DNA of 64,000 nucleotides from Henricia sp. BOLD:AAB3569 (GCA_037783545.1 JBBELK010000457.1:1089426-1153425), one strand, 5' to 3'; shown: positions 35,155 to 46,631, numbered from the stretch's first letter. Notes: generated by a model not told the origin, from the letters alone. Translations and numbers: made by a program.

Positions 35155-35779
35155 TAAGTTATCTCTTTATTTATTTATTCCATCTATTTACCCAGGGTGT
35201 GCCCAAACAGTTTACAAAAACTGGTTTCCATTGGGGCCCTGCAAACACACATAGAACAAATATACTAAATTGAACAACTTCATAATTACTAACAAACTGG
35301 AATAAGATACATTTGTACAACAACTACAACATCAAAAAACTAATGGTTACAGAAGAACAACATCAGGAGTAATTATTATACAAAAAAAAAAAAATTTCAA
35401 AAATGGGAAAATTCACCTCCGGCTCCAAAATTCAAGTTTGATTTTATGGCAACCAAGTCATACGACTCCGTAAATTAGCATTTCTCACTTGAAGTTGATC
35501 ATGTGAATATTATGTGTATGTTTGGCGAAGTGCCGATTTGAATGAGCTCAAAGAAGACATAGTTCTAAGGTGTGCACTAAGGCTGTTCCAAATTGCGGCG
35601 CCAGTTACAGCAAAACTCGAGGCGTAAGACCCCTTTCGTGCAAAGGGAATTTTCAGTGTCTTTTCGGCAGATTGACGAGTTTCTCGAGTTTTTTCTGAAC
35701 AACTGAGACAAGACAAAGATATTTTCTGGAAAATACGATCTGTATTGCCAAAATGCTCCTTTACCGTGGAAAGACTCAA
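35155..35779 (-). mobile_element. 5'-truncated LINE fragment (ORF2 C-terminus)
   Basis: On the minus strand a frame from 35779 to the stop at 35510 ends in 'GSYASSFAVTGAAIWNSL', then 'LRTMSSLSSFKSAL'. This is the typical C-terminal motif of many animal non-LTR retrotransposon ORF2 proteins (W-N-S-L-P-like, F-K-x-x-L). It is followed by a 3' UTR and an AATAAATAAATAAA run near 35160-35175. Pieces of this 3' UTR occur in the opposite orientation at about 32165-32235 and 46005-46075. Confidence 0.7.
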
Positions 35780-36319
35780 CTACATGTATTGCCAGTCCTG
35801 CTGATCAAGACGCAAATCCAGCTCTTTTTAACATTTGGACAGGACGGTCGCTGGATTAACGTCTTGAGGCATTGTTGATGTACTTAGTCCACTAGTACTG
35901 GAGGGATTTGGCCATCAAGATCATATCTCTGTACAATGGATTTTATCTTCTCTCAAAATAAGAGAAATATCTTTAGGTATCCATAAGAAGATAACTTCAG
36001 AACCAGAGCTGCAACAGGTATAGTTCAACAATATTCCTTGAAAATCTTCTGTACAAATTTCTCATACTAAAAAAGTATGTGTCTTTGTTGCATATTTTTT
36101 TAGATTTGCTTTTTGGGTTTTTGCGTGTGTTTGTTCATTTGTTGGATTTTGTTTTCCTTTAGTTTGCTTTATGTTAATTTAGGGCTTGTATTTTAAACCC
36201 ACGAAGGATCAGCGAAGTCGCCAGACTTCAGGGGTGGGGTGCACGGAGGTGTGGCACATCACAAAGGGGTGTTACACCACTTTTGAGGGGGACACACTAG
36301 TTACCCCACAGTGGCTTAA

Positions 36320-36668
36320 AAGAGCGTGTCCACAGATTACAGTTTTGAGCACCTCATTATTCCCCATGGGTGTTGGGAATTAAATATCATATCGTGTGTC
36401 ATATGTTTCTCATAACAATTCTAAAATGTTATGCTCTCGATTCGTATATTTTCAAGAATATCGCCAAAACAAAACCATCGATGTTTGTAAACTAAATTAT
36501 ATGGTTATATAAGTGCAGTGATTACACCAACCTTTTTTCCCCACATCTAAGTTGGAGATTACAAATTTCCTGTTTTCTTCTCAGGAATAGTATTTTGGGG
36601 AGGTATTCTATACGATTGTTAGGACTAAATCCATTTTCTTGAAAATCTGAACACGCAATTTTATTTAA
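36320..36668. mobile_element. TTAA-type MITE, copy C (decayed)
   Basis: Left TTAA at 36316-36319 followed by AAGAGCGTGTCC; right end decayed around 'gaacacgcaatttta'. It occupies the same position downstream of copy 4 as copy A does downstream of copy 2, so it was duplicated with the gene. Confidence 0.55.
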
Positions 36669-36773
36669 ACCACAAATCTAATTTAAGGGCATGCACGTGG
36701 GGAGGTGAAGTGGGGTGACACCTTTTTAGAAGTGTTGGAGCCGCTAATGCGAAGGACAAGATTGTATAATGGA

Positions 36774-37399
36774 TTATGACCACAGCTCTTGGTAGATTTT
36801 AACTGAATGGTTGTCTGCCACTACCAACTGCCCGTCTGGTGTCATTGTGATTCCACACGGGTCGTACAGACCCTGGACGATACAGGTAAGAAAGCCACCT
36901 TGAGCATCGTAGTGATGGATATGACCAGTTCCTAGCCCATTACGCACTGCGATGTAGATACCCGACTCACTGTACGGGTAAACACCCTGGCAGGACACTG
37001 GCTGGCTTCCGATGGTTGGTTTGATGGTGAATATTGTAGCGCCATCACAATCAGTAATATGCACAACCTTTCCCCGGTTACTTATAACAAGGTTATCATT
37101 GCTGCTAGCAGCCACGAAGCAAGGCGAAATACCCACTGGAATGGTGCGAAGCAGAGCACCATTAGTGGGGCTGTGCTCAGTGAGCACATTGCGGCTCACA
37201 TCCCCCACCATGATGTTGCCATTCTGTTTGATTGCTACACTCTGGAGGTTCACTGGAGTCTTACCAACCTCACCAGCTGCCACGGTAGGAAACTCGAAAG
37301 CAAGCGAGTTGTCCTGGTTGAACACCTGAACCTTGGGTGCGGTATGGCAAACTGCGACCAACCGATTACTGGGTTGTGAGACTGCGATACCTAACGGAT
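36774..37399 (-). CDS. TRIM-NHL copy 4, exon 2 (NHL propeller)
   Basis: Intact NHL exon from the CCAACAG acceptor to the stop after 'YQELWS'. Blade motifs 'GIAVSQPSNRLVAV', 'KQNGNIMVGD', 'NDNLVISN' and 'GITMTPDGQLVVADN' are all present. Joined to exon 1 (1297 + 626 nt) it gives 641 codons including the stop without a frameshift. It is slightly shorter than copy 2 because the 'GSQPVSCQG' and 'NRGKVV' loops have lost residues. These lie between blade strands, where propellers tolerate length change. Confidence 0.9.
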
Positions 37400-39102
37400 C
37401 TGTTGGAGATAATAGCAGTTTATTCTTTATGAACAAGTCATGAAAATAATTTGTTTGTTGAATAAAAATGTCAATAATAACACATTCCAAATTAATTTAA
37501 GTTCGCTAAGCGACTGGTTGTAATCAACTGTTCACCCTGAAGTATAGTTACATGCGGCTGTTTTTTGTCAAAAATGACCCTGTGACCTGTGACGTCAAAA
37601 CGGTCAAGTATATAGTCTTGTCCCAAGACCGAATTTTGGTTCCTCCTTCCTACTTGCACTCCCCGCCCTACGCACTGCACCCACTTTGACAAGACATCGG
37701 TTGGTTGAAGTGTGAGTAGCGCCCTCTAGCGATGTCTCGTCGTAGGGCGGGGCGTACAAGTAGGAAGGGGGAACCAAAATTCGGTCTTGGGACAAGACTA
37801 CCAGGTATACCTAACTACGAACTCGCTTCACGGAACTTTCAAACTTGAATGTTCTACACGGATAGGATTGTGCTTTAAACGCGATTCTGAAAATTAACTG
37901 ATTTTAAATACTACTTTGCTAATCATATTTTGTTCACCTCTGTCTTCATTTTTGGTGTGACAGTGATGTCCCTGATTCTTAGTCTGAGTGAGGTGACGTA
38001 TGAGGGTTCACTCTAACACAACATTGAAATCTAAACTGTTCACATTCTGCGAGGTGTTATGTTGGAATGTAAATGTGGTGTGCTTTGCGTATTGTAATGT
38101 GTAACCAACACTCATCTGGTAATATGAGAAGATAATCCAAAATCAATACGTGACAATCACAATGCATTAAATTTATTTCAGATGATCTTTCGGTTTTTAT
38201 GACGTTTTGCTCGGATTGTTCAGACTGTCTTTAAAGACATATTGTCTGTGCTAAAGGTTTATTTCAGTGCAATAAAATAACAGGCCGAGGATTGCATAAT
38301 TTGGAGGCCCAACAAAAGCCCTGCACTGGGCAGACATGGTTCATTATGAAAACATCTTTTTGGCGCAAGACCAGTTCTGACATGGTTGAATACAGTGCTT
38401 CGTGCTCAGTCATGTGTGACCGTAAATTTGATTTCGTGGTGTCATAAGAAAGAGGACATCATTAGCTAATAGATGGTGGTTGCCCATTTCCAAAATATTT
38501 AGCCATCTCTACGAAATTAACAAATTAATCTCGGTTTCCTTTTTTTTTAAAAACACCCTGTATAATGGTAATGTTCTCGAAATACTTCGATCGGTACCGT
38601 TATAATGGAAACAGTCCTAAAGCCCCCTACATCATTTGCAGTGACCCAAAATGTTACTTTATGAGTTGACTAGAAAAACCCGACTAGACGTGTCGATAGC
38701 AATAGTAACAAACACCATGCACGTAATTTTACCATGTAAAATGGTACTGAGGGTGCCTTTATTCCCTTTTATTTAAACCAAAAAAAGAAGCATTTGCAAG
38801 CATTTTTTTACCATTCACTTTTTCAACACAAAAACCAGGCATGGATTTTTAGGATTTTCTGAACTATGTGTCTGAAATTTCTACAAGGCAGTTTATCAAC
38901 CTTATATTTTAGTTATGTAAAGCTGTCTAATATAGTCGTAAAAAAGGTTGTGACGTCATCTGAAAATGATACCATTCGCTTTTAAACGCTTGAAACATGC
39001 TAATTTAATTCGTTTTCCATGTGAAATCATAGGCGAAGGCAATACATTTGTTTCGTTCACTATTTGAACAGAGTTCTGTAATTCCATTTTTGGCATACAT
39101 AC
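37400..39102 (-). other. Intron of TRIM-NHL copy 4
   Basis: 1.7 kb from a GTATGT donor at 39102. Contains the shared hAT-like MITE. Between about 38265 and 38565 is a block of unknown origin not found in the other copies, ending in a decayed 'acaccctgta' terminus of the 2498-3093 MITE family. The tRNA-like sequence of the other introns is missing, presumably replaced by this block. Confidence 0.65.
37613..37801. mobile_element. hAT-like MITE (copy 4 intron)
   Basis: Same insertion as in copies 2 and 3; flanks CAAGTATA (37605-37612) and CAGGTATA (37802-37809), one base changed. Confidence 0.78.
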
Positions 39103-40399
39103 GTTCTGGTTGGGGGATTTGGCTTTTGATGCTCCCGTCTACACTCAAGATTTGAACCCGTCGGTTCACATAGTCTGCTACAGCTATCTCATTACGTTGT
39201 CGAACAGCGACGTCGATAGCTCCATTGAACTCTCCCGGGCCTCTTCCCTGTTTACCAATCTCACGACACAGCTCCCACTTGCCTCCAGCAGTCACCAGCT
39301 CGCCAAGATTGATGTCACCAACCCCTTGTTTCTGTTTGAACCTCAGGTGTGACAGCCTGCTGTCCACCTCGGGAGTATTCTGACCACTCAGCAGTTTCAG
39401 GTCTTTGCTCACTGTAGAATACAGTGACAGGAAATCGCTGTCCACTGCAGTGCTTGCCAAATCTTTGGTTGTTTCAAGTGAATGGTGGATTCTCTCTTTC
39501 AGTTCATGGAGGGTATTCTCGATTTCATCTAGCTTTTGCTTGCGCTCTATCTTGATTGTGTTAACTTCCTCAATGATGACATTTTCTTGTTTTGTTATCT
39601 CTTGTCTCAGCGCGTCTGCCTTGTTCCGCACCACTGTTGTGATTCTATCCATTGAGGCACTGAGTCCGAGTTGTATTTTAGAGACGTTCGCCAGGATATC
39701 CTTAATTTGTTTGAGTTTTCCTTCTAGCGGGGAGCAGAGGTCCGTCAGGGACTGCTTGTACTTCTTCACGGCTATAATTATTTCAACGTGGACGTGTTCC
39801 GGTTTAGGATGGGCCACTACTGTACAATCTCGGCATATTAAAACTTCACACGTTGTGCAAAAGAATCGCATGGATTCATCCTTATGGTTGGGACATTTCG
39901 GATCTTGTATCAGTTTCTTAGACGGTTGCAGCTTTCCCTCGCGTATCTCAACCAAAGTAGACACGGTGTGGTTTGAAGACATTGCATAACGAAGGTGTCG
40001 GGCGCCACAACTATAGCACATATTTTGAGCACAGTCCAGACACCGATGCGTGGCCTCGTTTTCCTCCTCACAGATCACACAAACGAGCTTCTCACCGTCA
40101 GAACATACCAGCTTCTCCTGCACAGCAAACTCTTCCATGAGGGAAACCAAGTGAAAATTTGTTCTTAATCCTCCAACACCAGATTCTGGAAGTTGCGTCT
40201 GACTTCGACAGACGGGGCAAGGAATCTGGCTGGATCCCTGGCAGCTCTTGCTGATGTAATCTTGCAGACATCGGAGGCAGAAACTATGGAGACAGTCCAG
40301 GATCTTGGGATCCTTGAACCTGTCTGCACATATTCCGCACTCGAAGTGATATCGGCTGATCTTCTCAAAAGCAGAACTCAGCGATTTACTGGAAGCCAT
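39103..40399 (-). CDS. TRIM-NHL copy 4, exon 1 (RING, B-boxes, coiled coil)
   Basis: Starts at 'MASSKSLSSAFEK' with RING CGIC, DCLHSFCLRC, CPVC; B-box 1 from 'CVICEEENEATHRC' to about residue 142; B-box 2 'CPNHKDESMRFFC' through 'CRDCTVVAHPKPEH'; a coiled coil; and the first NHL blade ('EIAVADYVNRRVQILSVDG'). The exon ends at a GTATGT donor after 'SQIPQPE'. Upstream, a CAG acceptor 2 nt before the ATG and a GTAAGT donor at 40502 define a 101-bp 5' intron. All frames are open. Its B-box 1 linker resembles copy 2 ('GARHLRYAM'), while its B-box 2 resembles copies 3 and 5 ('TVVAHPKPEHVH'), a mosaic pattern. Likely an active RING-type ubiquitin ligase gene. Confidence 0.92.
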
Positions 40400-40530
40400 T
40401 GCTGAAACGGAACAAAATCATTTGGTTACAAAATAAGGAACAAAATTAATGCAATTGAAATTATGTACAAATATTATGTACGGGATCGATGGCTGTACTT
40501 ACTTTGCACAAAAATTGTTAAGTGTATGTG

Positions 40531-40580
40531 CACGTTCACGCTCTTAAATTTGATGCAGAATAAGTCGTAGATGTTCAAGT
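40531..40580 (-). promoter_or_regulatory. Conserved 5' block, copy 4
   Basis: CACGTTCACGCTC block about 28 bp upstream of the 5' UTR donor, as in copies 2 and 3. Confidence 0.35.
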
Positions 40581-41036
40581 TGTTGTTTTTAATTTGATGC
40601 CAACTCTGCAGTCTGTCGGAATTATCGCGTAGTACATGGAAATCATTCGCTGTGTGTAAAGAAATATCATGGCGTCATGTGATATTGACCTGTTAGATTG
40701 ATGACGCAGTTATACAGCAGACGCGAATTCGCTGATGTCTGCTTACAACTCCCGACCTTTGCACTCTGGATTTCCCGACTCTGGATTTCCCCATAGCATA
40801 ATTCACAGCACGAGTAGTGTACGTATAATAGTCACTGTGAATTTTGATCTTTACATTACACTGCACATGTTGAATGGTACACATCGGCAAATGGTATACC
40901 ACAGCAGTGTATTTACTATTTGCATATTCGTTTTTTGACTCCCAGGCATACACCTTTCAATAAACCATTCTTGAAAACATTTCTGCTTATGGCTCTCTTG
41001 CACAATATCAGCCAGCTTAATAGTATAGTGAGAACC

Positions 41037-42925
41037 TAGACTTGATGTCAAGTCTGTAACTAGACCGGTTGTTTCGTAAACGGCAGCAGCGTAGTCGCGA
41101 ATGGACTGGAAACAAGTCTAATCGACCTCTAGTTACAGACTTGAGAAACCTGTTTCCGTTTTGTACACGGTCTATGGAGATTGCTACCAGAATTGGACGT
41201 AGAGAGCTGATTGGTCGAAACGCGGGGCTACATTAATATTCATGGTACTCCTTTAAATGGATGTGTTTTTGTGAATTTTGAATAGGGTTTCATCTCCATC
41301 GTAATAACGCATGCAGCAAGCTTGAAGTGCAAATTTTTTAGGCTACGTACATGTAAGCCTATTCGACTTGATCAGTTTATGCGAATTTGGGATTATCGAT
41401 GGTTTTTGTTTAAAATATAATCGCAAACGCTGATGATTGCATGATTGCAGATCGTGGTTTTGGAGAAAGATAGAGCTGACATTTTGAACAGTGCTGTCAA
41501 GCATGGGCGCCAAAGAATGGGGTTGTCGGCCTCGTTGAAACCGAAGCTAGGGATTTGGAAATCTGTGACATCGTCAGCCACACAGTCGTGACACTATTTT
41601 TGATATCTGTTGCAACTTGTCTGTTGTGTGAAAATGGTTTGTTGTGTGAAAATGTTGTGTGAAAACTCAAAATAGAAATTTTGGATTTTTTTCAAAGTCT
41701 CATAAGCAAATGGGGCAGTTTTAATGTGCTTTTCAAATATGTCACCTTCTCAACATTTGCCAGTTTTGTATGACAAGGACGCAGATCTTCGATGGTGAGG
41801 AAAGATTTGTTTGCAGGACTTTTTCTAATCTGGAGCGAAGATCTGATTTATCAAGACTGTAATATTTCTTGCAGGATAGCTAGTAAAGTCGTGTTACAAA
41901 CTATACGCACGCCACTTGTAGGTATTATGCCGACCATTTTAGCCACCAGCAATAGCTAAGATAATCTCAGCTCTTAATTGTTTTATCATTTTTCATTGGG
42001 ATGTGGTCTTTTTAGACCACATCCCAATGAAAAATGATAAAACAAGAGCTGAGATTATCTTAGCTACACCAGCAACACGTTTTGAAAATCAACTAGTCGA
42101 AGAAGAATGTTACAAACAAAAACCAAAATCCAATTTGTAGTAAAAAAAAAAAAAAAACACCGGGCAAAATTACTGACCCGCCAGCTCGAGTTTGGAAAGT
42201 TGGCAGTGCGCTCGATCCCTTTTAATTTTACATAAAGCGCATTTTAGTCTGTGGTGCGTTAACTGGACTGCAGTGCCACAACAGTTGGAAAACGATAAAG
42301 CAACAGAAGGTAAACATAGTTTTAATACATTCTGCTCAGCTTCATTTGTTTTCTGCGACGTGGTAAAGGGCTGTGCAGTTTAATTTATCGATGTATTTAG
42401 CCCTTGACGTGACACAAGTAATTGGCGCAATCACATCTAAAGGGACTGATACCGAGTTAATACTTGAATATGATACTGTTAGAACACATTCATCAAAAGA
42501 AGCTGATACAAGATCTCCCATAATCATTATAGGGGAGATCTTTTTAATGAATATTGTTGTACATTTATTTGTACATCATAAATGCTCTTGACTGTAACTT
42601 AACATACTACATTTCACTAAACGCTTAACACAGTTTCTCTAAATAACAATATTGAAGTTTTAAAACACGCATTAACCGAATCAGATAACATTACATCCCC
42701 TCTGGTAGAAGTGGACGTTACCACGGCACGATGGCCGAAATGTTATTGGCTGGTTCTATGGCAACAGCGTGATTATATATTACGCGCCATGAAGCATTAA
42801 TATTGGCGCGAAAACAGGTTTCTCAAGTCTCTAGACAGGTACTATTTATAACAACGACTGTTGCGTGTGGGGATAGGCGTCAGACGGACCAAATACGACT
42901 GTCTAGAGACTTGACCTCAAGTCTA
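41037..42925. mobile_element. MULE-like non-autonomous element, 9-bp TSD
   Basis: Flanked by a perfect 9-bp direct repeat GTGAGAACC (41028-41036, 42926-42934); the paralogous empty site with a single GTGAGAACC is at about 28809. Ends are TAGACTTGATGTCAAGTCT and AGACTTGACCTCAAGTCTA, themselves partly palindromic, and the inverted terminal region of about 120 bp includes 'GACTTGAGAAACCTGTTT' on the left and its inverse on the right. No transposase-sized frame is present. A 9-bp duplication is characteristic of Mutator-like elements. A 114-bp palindrome lies inside (41953-42066). Confidence 0.75.
41953..42066. repeat. 114-bp near-perfect palindrome
   Basis: Arms run from TAGCTAAGATAATCTCAGCTC to its inverse complement, meet at GTGGTCT-TTTT-AGACCAC, and differ by a 4-nt indel only. 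It can form a very stable cruciform or hairpin. Confidence 0.85.
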
Positions 42926-43294
42926 GTGAGAACCCAGCGCACATTCATTTTGAAATCTCCATCACTATTATTACAGCTGCTGTATCTTGGCCCAAATTTA
43001 GCTTTAAAAATCAATGCATAGTTCCGATTTTGCCCAGTTAACCCCGCCCCTTGGATATTGTTGCTATGGCTCACACGCTATCGTCAAAATGGCGGCATAG
43101 GCCTACAACGCACAAAGCAATGAGACTTTTAACGGAAAGCACAGATTTATTGGAGAAAACTCAAAGGTATTCATGTTTCAGGGTCGACAGTTATCTTAGA
43201 ACACACGAGTAAAGGGCCAGTAATACAGGGATGTCATATCATGAAATACGTGCTTTGGTACCTTTCACTCTCATAAATAATGGTTCAAATCTGC

Positions 43295-43515
43295 ACCCTC
43301 ACGGGTGCTTATCTTTGATACAATAGCAGCACCCCTATAGGAGCAAATATGCACCATGTGAACATGATTTGCACCTTGAAAGGAGCGAGTCTGCACTTTA
43401 GGGGTGCACATATGTTCAAATGGTGCAAATTTGCTCTCATAGGGGTGCACATTTCCTCCTATATGGGTGCTGCTATTGTATCAAGATAAGCACCCCAATT
43501 GCACCCTAATTTCTT
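43295..43515. repeat. Foldback MITE rich in GGTGC words
   Basis: Arms GGGTGCTTATCTTTGATACA and TGTATCAAGATAAGCACCCC are inverted, with CAATAGCAGCACCCCTATA and its inverse inside. The central part repeats 'ggtgca' motifs. Outer boundaries are approximate. Confidence 0.6.
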
Positions 43516-43856
43516 AGTGTGTTGAACAACGAAACGACCGTCTTGAAACCAAAAATTCACCCGGATCATCGCATACAACACTGTACAAATTGTATGGGGC
43601 AGAACATCGCGTGATGTTGTTGTAAGACAGTGCACTTTGACCTATGTGGGTGATGTCTGCTAGCTCTGTTGTGATTGGGTTGCGGGTTCGGTTGATTGAC
43701 AGGTCGGAACTATGCATTAAAGCAATAATCTCGGTTCGTTGGATTTATTAATTGTTTAATCAGATACGATGAAGCAATGAAATGCGGAGTCGTTGACAGA
43801 ATTTACGGAATTTCTGAAATAACTAGTACCGCCAAAGTTTTAAAAATAACTTCCCC

Positions 43857-45018
43857 TGTTGAGCGAGAGGTTGTCTTCAGCCGACGCCTTCTCGGGAAAC
43901 TCTGATGGTCGTCTTCCACGCATCTCGTTCCAGCATCAGCGTCCTAAGCTCAGTTGTTTCTTGTCGTGTTGCGTCCGGCTCTTCATCTGATCTACGAAAG
44001 TTAGTCTCCTCCTGCCCTTGCTCCTGTTTCCATCGATGGGTTCCCAAAGAACTAGGGGGCTCAAAGCTAGCTCTGGATGGCGGACACTTCGTTCCCTGAT
44101 CTTGACAGATACTCTTGGTAGGGAATCGTAGAGCTGGGAGTTGGGCATATGGTCTTCCCAGTGTACATCAAGGGCCATCCGTAGCATTCTTGTATAGACG
44201 CCGTCTAGTGCTCTTTCTTGATTGACTGTCAGAGTCCATGTCTCAGCTCCATACAGAAGTGGGTCTTTCCACAGTAATGGGGTACATTTCTGTGACATTC
44301 AAGATCTTAGGTCCCAGTTCACTTCAAATGTCTTAATTTTATCTTTAAATTATCCAGTTAAACCGAGGAAATAACTTTTACCCCAAGGAGTAACAAAAAT
44401 AGCCCTACAACAAACATTTCTGAAAACCCCGTGCACAAATTTTCCTATTACGTATGTAACAAAGACAGAAAAAAATGTCACAAAATGGTCTGTCCACGTT
44501 ACATACGTAATAGGAACATTTGTACAGAAGCTTTTCAAAAATGCATGTTGTGGTAGTAATTTCTTATCTTTTTGGGCAAAAGTTATCTCCTCAGAACAGT
44601 ACAAGGAAATTTGTCTAATTTTGAGATAAACTAAAGACATCTGAAAGGAATAATTGACTTATTTTTCAAATGTACCCAATTACTGTGGAAAGACCCAAGT
44701 ACAGACTCAATTAACTGTAGCAACGAACAGACGTCTCTTGATGTCATCGTTGAGATCAGCCCTTCAAACTCGCCTCATGCCATGAAGGGCCTCCCATGCC
44801 AAAGCTCTCCTCACTCTTATCTCACTCTTAGTTGATCCTACGAGGACACCAAGGTATTTAAACTCTTCAATGACCTCTAGGGGAGGCCAACTCGTCTACA
44901 CCGGAGCTCAACAGCTGCAAGCATGCCTGATCCACTGTGTCTGAGAGGAGACTGATGTCGTCGGCATAGTCAAGGTCTGTAATCACTACAGCTGGCACTC
45001 TCCTACTCCGGCGCCTGA
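43857..45018 (-). mobile_element. LINE reverse-transcriptase fragment (interrupted)
   Basis: On the minus strand about 45015-44700 translates as reverse-transcriptase palm sequence including 'DLDYADDISLLSDTVDQA'. After a nested insertion the frame from about 44260 to 43936 reads 'LLYGAETWTLTVNQERALDG', then 'YTRMLRMALDVHWEDHM', 'IRERSVRHPELALSPLVLWE' and 'KGRRRLTFVDQ', the usual post-RT tail of such LINEs. It has frameshifts and stops. Relative to 29040-29450 it replaces about 400 bp. Confidence 0.75.
44261..44696. mobile_element. TIR element nested in the LINE fragment
   Basis: Inverted ends GGGTCTTTCCACAGTAAT and ATTACTGTGGAAAGACCC with AAGT on both sides. Removing it restores the LINE reading 'cagaagt' to 'acagactc'. 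Inside is another inverted pair around 'CCTATTACGTATGTAAC' and 'GTTACATACGTAATAGG'. The interior resembles the blocks at 10140-10440, 13490-13750, 35850-36100 and 49260-49530. Confidence 0.7.
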
Positions 45019-46353
45019 GACCTTACATATTGCGCGCATGTAAACAAACTGTGACGTCATTATGTTTTAAGTGATAAAACCGGCTCACAAATCATTTGGT
45101 TTCATCCGAAATGGGCACTCACTATATTACTGATCACGCCCGGCACGGAGGAAGAACCTTCCAAATGACTAGATTACAGAATTCGTGATTGACGTGATGG
45201 ATAATTGGGGTTTAAATTGGAATAATGCAAACATTACGTCTTGATCGACGATCATCATCAGCAGCAACGCACGACATACGTACGTACGTGTATAATACAC
45301 AACTTTCCCGAATCAAAATCAAGAGAGGGCGCTATAACGATTTGCCGTTCTAAACACTTTTGCGCAATCACGAAGAAAGGGTATGAATAATTCCGGAAAT
45401 GACTTTTTTCCTTAGATCGTTTATAAAGCAGAAATAAATACTGGTTTTCATCAGCAAAAGCATGTCATATCTGTGATAACATCCATGACATTCCTACTGT
45501 GTGTTTCTGGTGACATTGCCTAGTGACGAGCTATTTCATTCACCTGTTACCTAAAACCGATTTCGATTTCTGTAGTTGGAATTCATTTTGCACACATTTA
45601 GTTGTTGCTAGGACAAGCCCCGGACAAGTCTTGTGGTCATTAAGAGCAACCTTTTGTTAATAAAGTATACATTGAATTTGCAATATGAGGACGACTCTAC
45701 AGCATATAATAAGACATGTAACTATAATGTATGTGATCACTGAGAGCTTCACAAAGTGTTGCCAAAGCTACTACCAGCATGTTTTGGGGCAAATTTGGCA
45801 AGCCCCTATAATGTAATTAAAACCTTTCAAGAAACCAATATCAATGGAGTTCCACAGGTCATAAAACCATCACCAGGCAAAGGAGATCAATTTATTTACA
45901 CAAAAATACAGCATTTTCTCTAAACATCAACACAATGATAGTTGCTACAAATAACGCAAGGGTGTGAAGTTGTTTAATTTAATATAATTAATTTGATTTA
46001 TTAGTGTTTGCAGGGCCCCAATGGAAACCAGTTTTTGTAAACTTTTTGGGCACACCCTGGGTAAATAAATGGAATACATAAATGCCATTACCCATTTTCG
46101 GTTTCGTAAACAAGAAATACATAGGCCTACATCAGGACTTCCAAAATGTTATTTTTTCTTTGACAATTATCAATTTAAAATCAGTATCAATGGAGTTTTA
46201 AAAGTGCTAAAACCACCAGGTAAAGGTGAAAGGTCAAGTTATTTACACAAAATTGCAACCTCTTTATAAAAAAAAAATTCAATATCAATGGAGTTTCAAA
46301 TTGATAAAACTAGCAGGCAAAGTTCATGGATCAAGTTATATTTACACAAAATT

Positions 46354-46631
46354 ATGACCCGCCGTGCACGTATGTTGCGTAGGGCAGGGGTCGGAGAATA
46401 AGTATAGAAATCTGCGGCAGATCCACGCTCATTAAAATACAAGTGGAAATTCCAGGCGGATCGAAACGCGGACATTTTGGAGTGTATCTGGGCACCGCGA
46501 GGAATCTCCTGTGCGTTTTTGTATTTTAATGAGCGTTCTCATCAGCGTTGATCTGCCCTAGATTTCTACTTATGGTCGCGAAGACGTGATCCAACCCGCG
46601 CGACTTACAGTCCTTTTTGCAGAGCGGGTCA
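46354..46631. mobile_element. Foldback MITE with TGACCCGC ends, copy c
   Basis: Nearly identical to 32469-32742, confirming recent duplication of these spacers. Confidence 0.6.

Larger units (their letters stand above)
28368..36773. other. Intergenic spacer between copies 3 and 4
   Basis: 8.4 kb. 28370-28870 matches 40600-41030, 28870-30300 matches 43720-43850 plus 45010-45550, and 31900-36100 matches 45700-49500. No host gene is recognised; a 191-codon frame at 29802-30377 runs through a nested foldback element and is rejected. Other contents are listed at 29792, 31157, 32469, 33010, 35017, 35155 and 36320. 30300-31900 has no identifiable feature except the hairpin and a T-run near 31670. 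Confidence 0.65.

Noticed and set aside
35155..35779. Host gene reading for the frame ending 'SSFKSALRQTYT'
   Set aside because: The SFAVTGA..WNSL..LR..SSL.SFK pattern is a common LINE ORF2 C-terminus and it is followed by a LINE-like 3' UTR with an AATAAA run.
42192..42591. Small frames inside 41037-42925 as a possible transposase
   Set aside because: All are under 75 codons, with no DDE or zinc-finger motif; the element is treated as non-autonomous.
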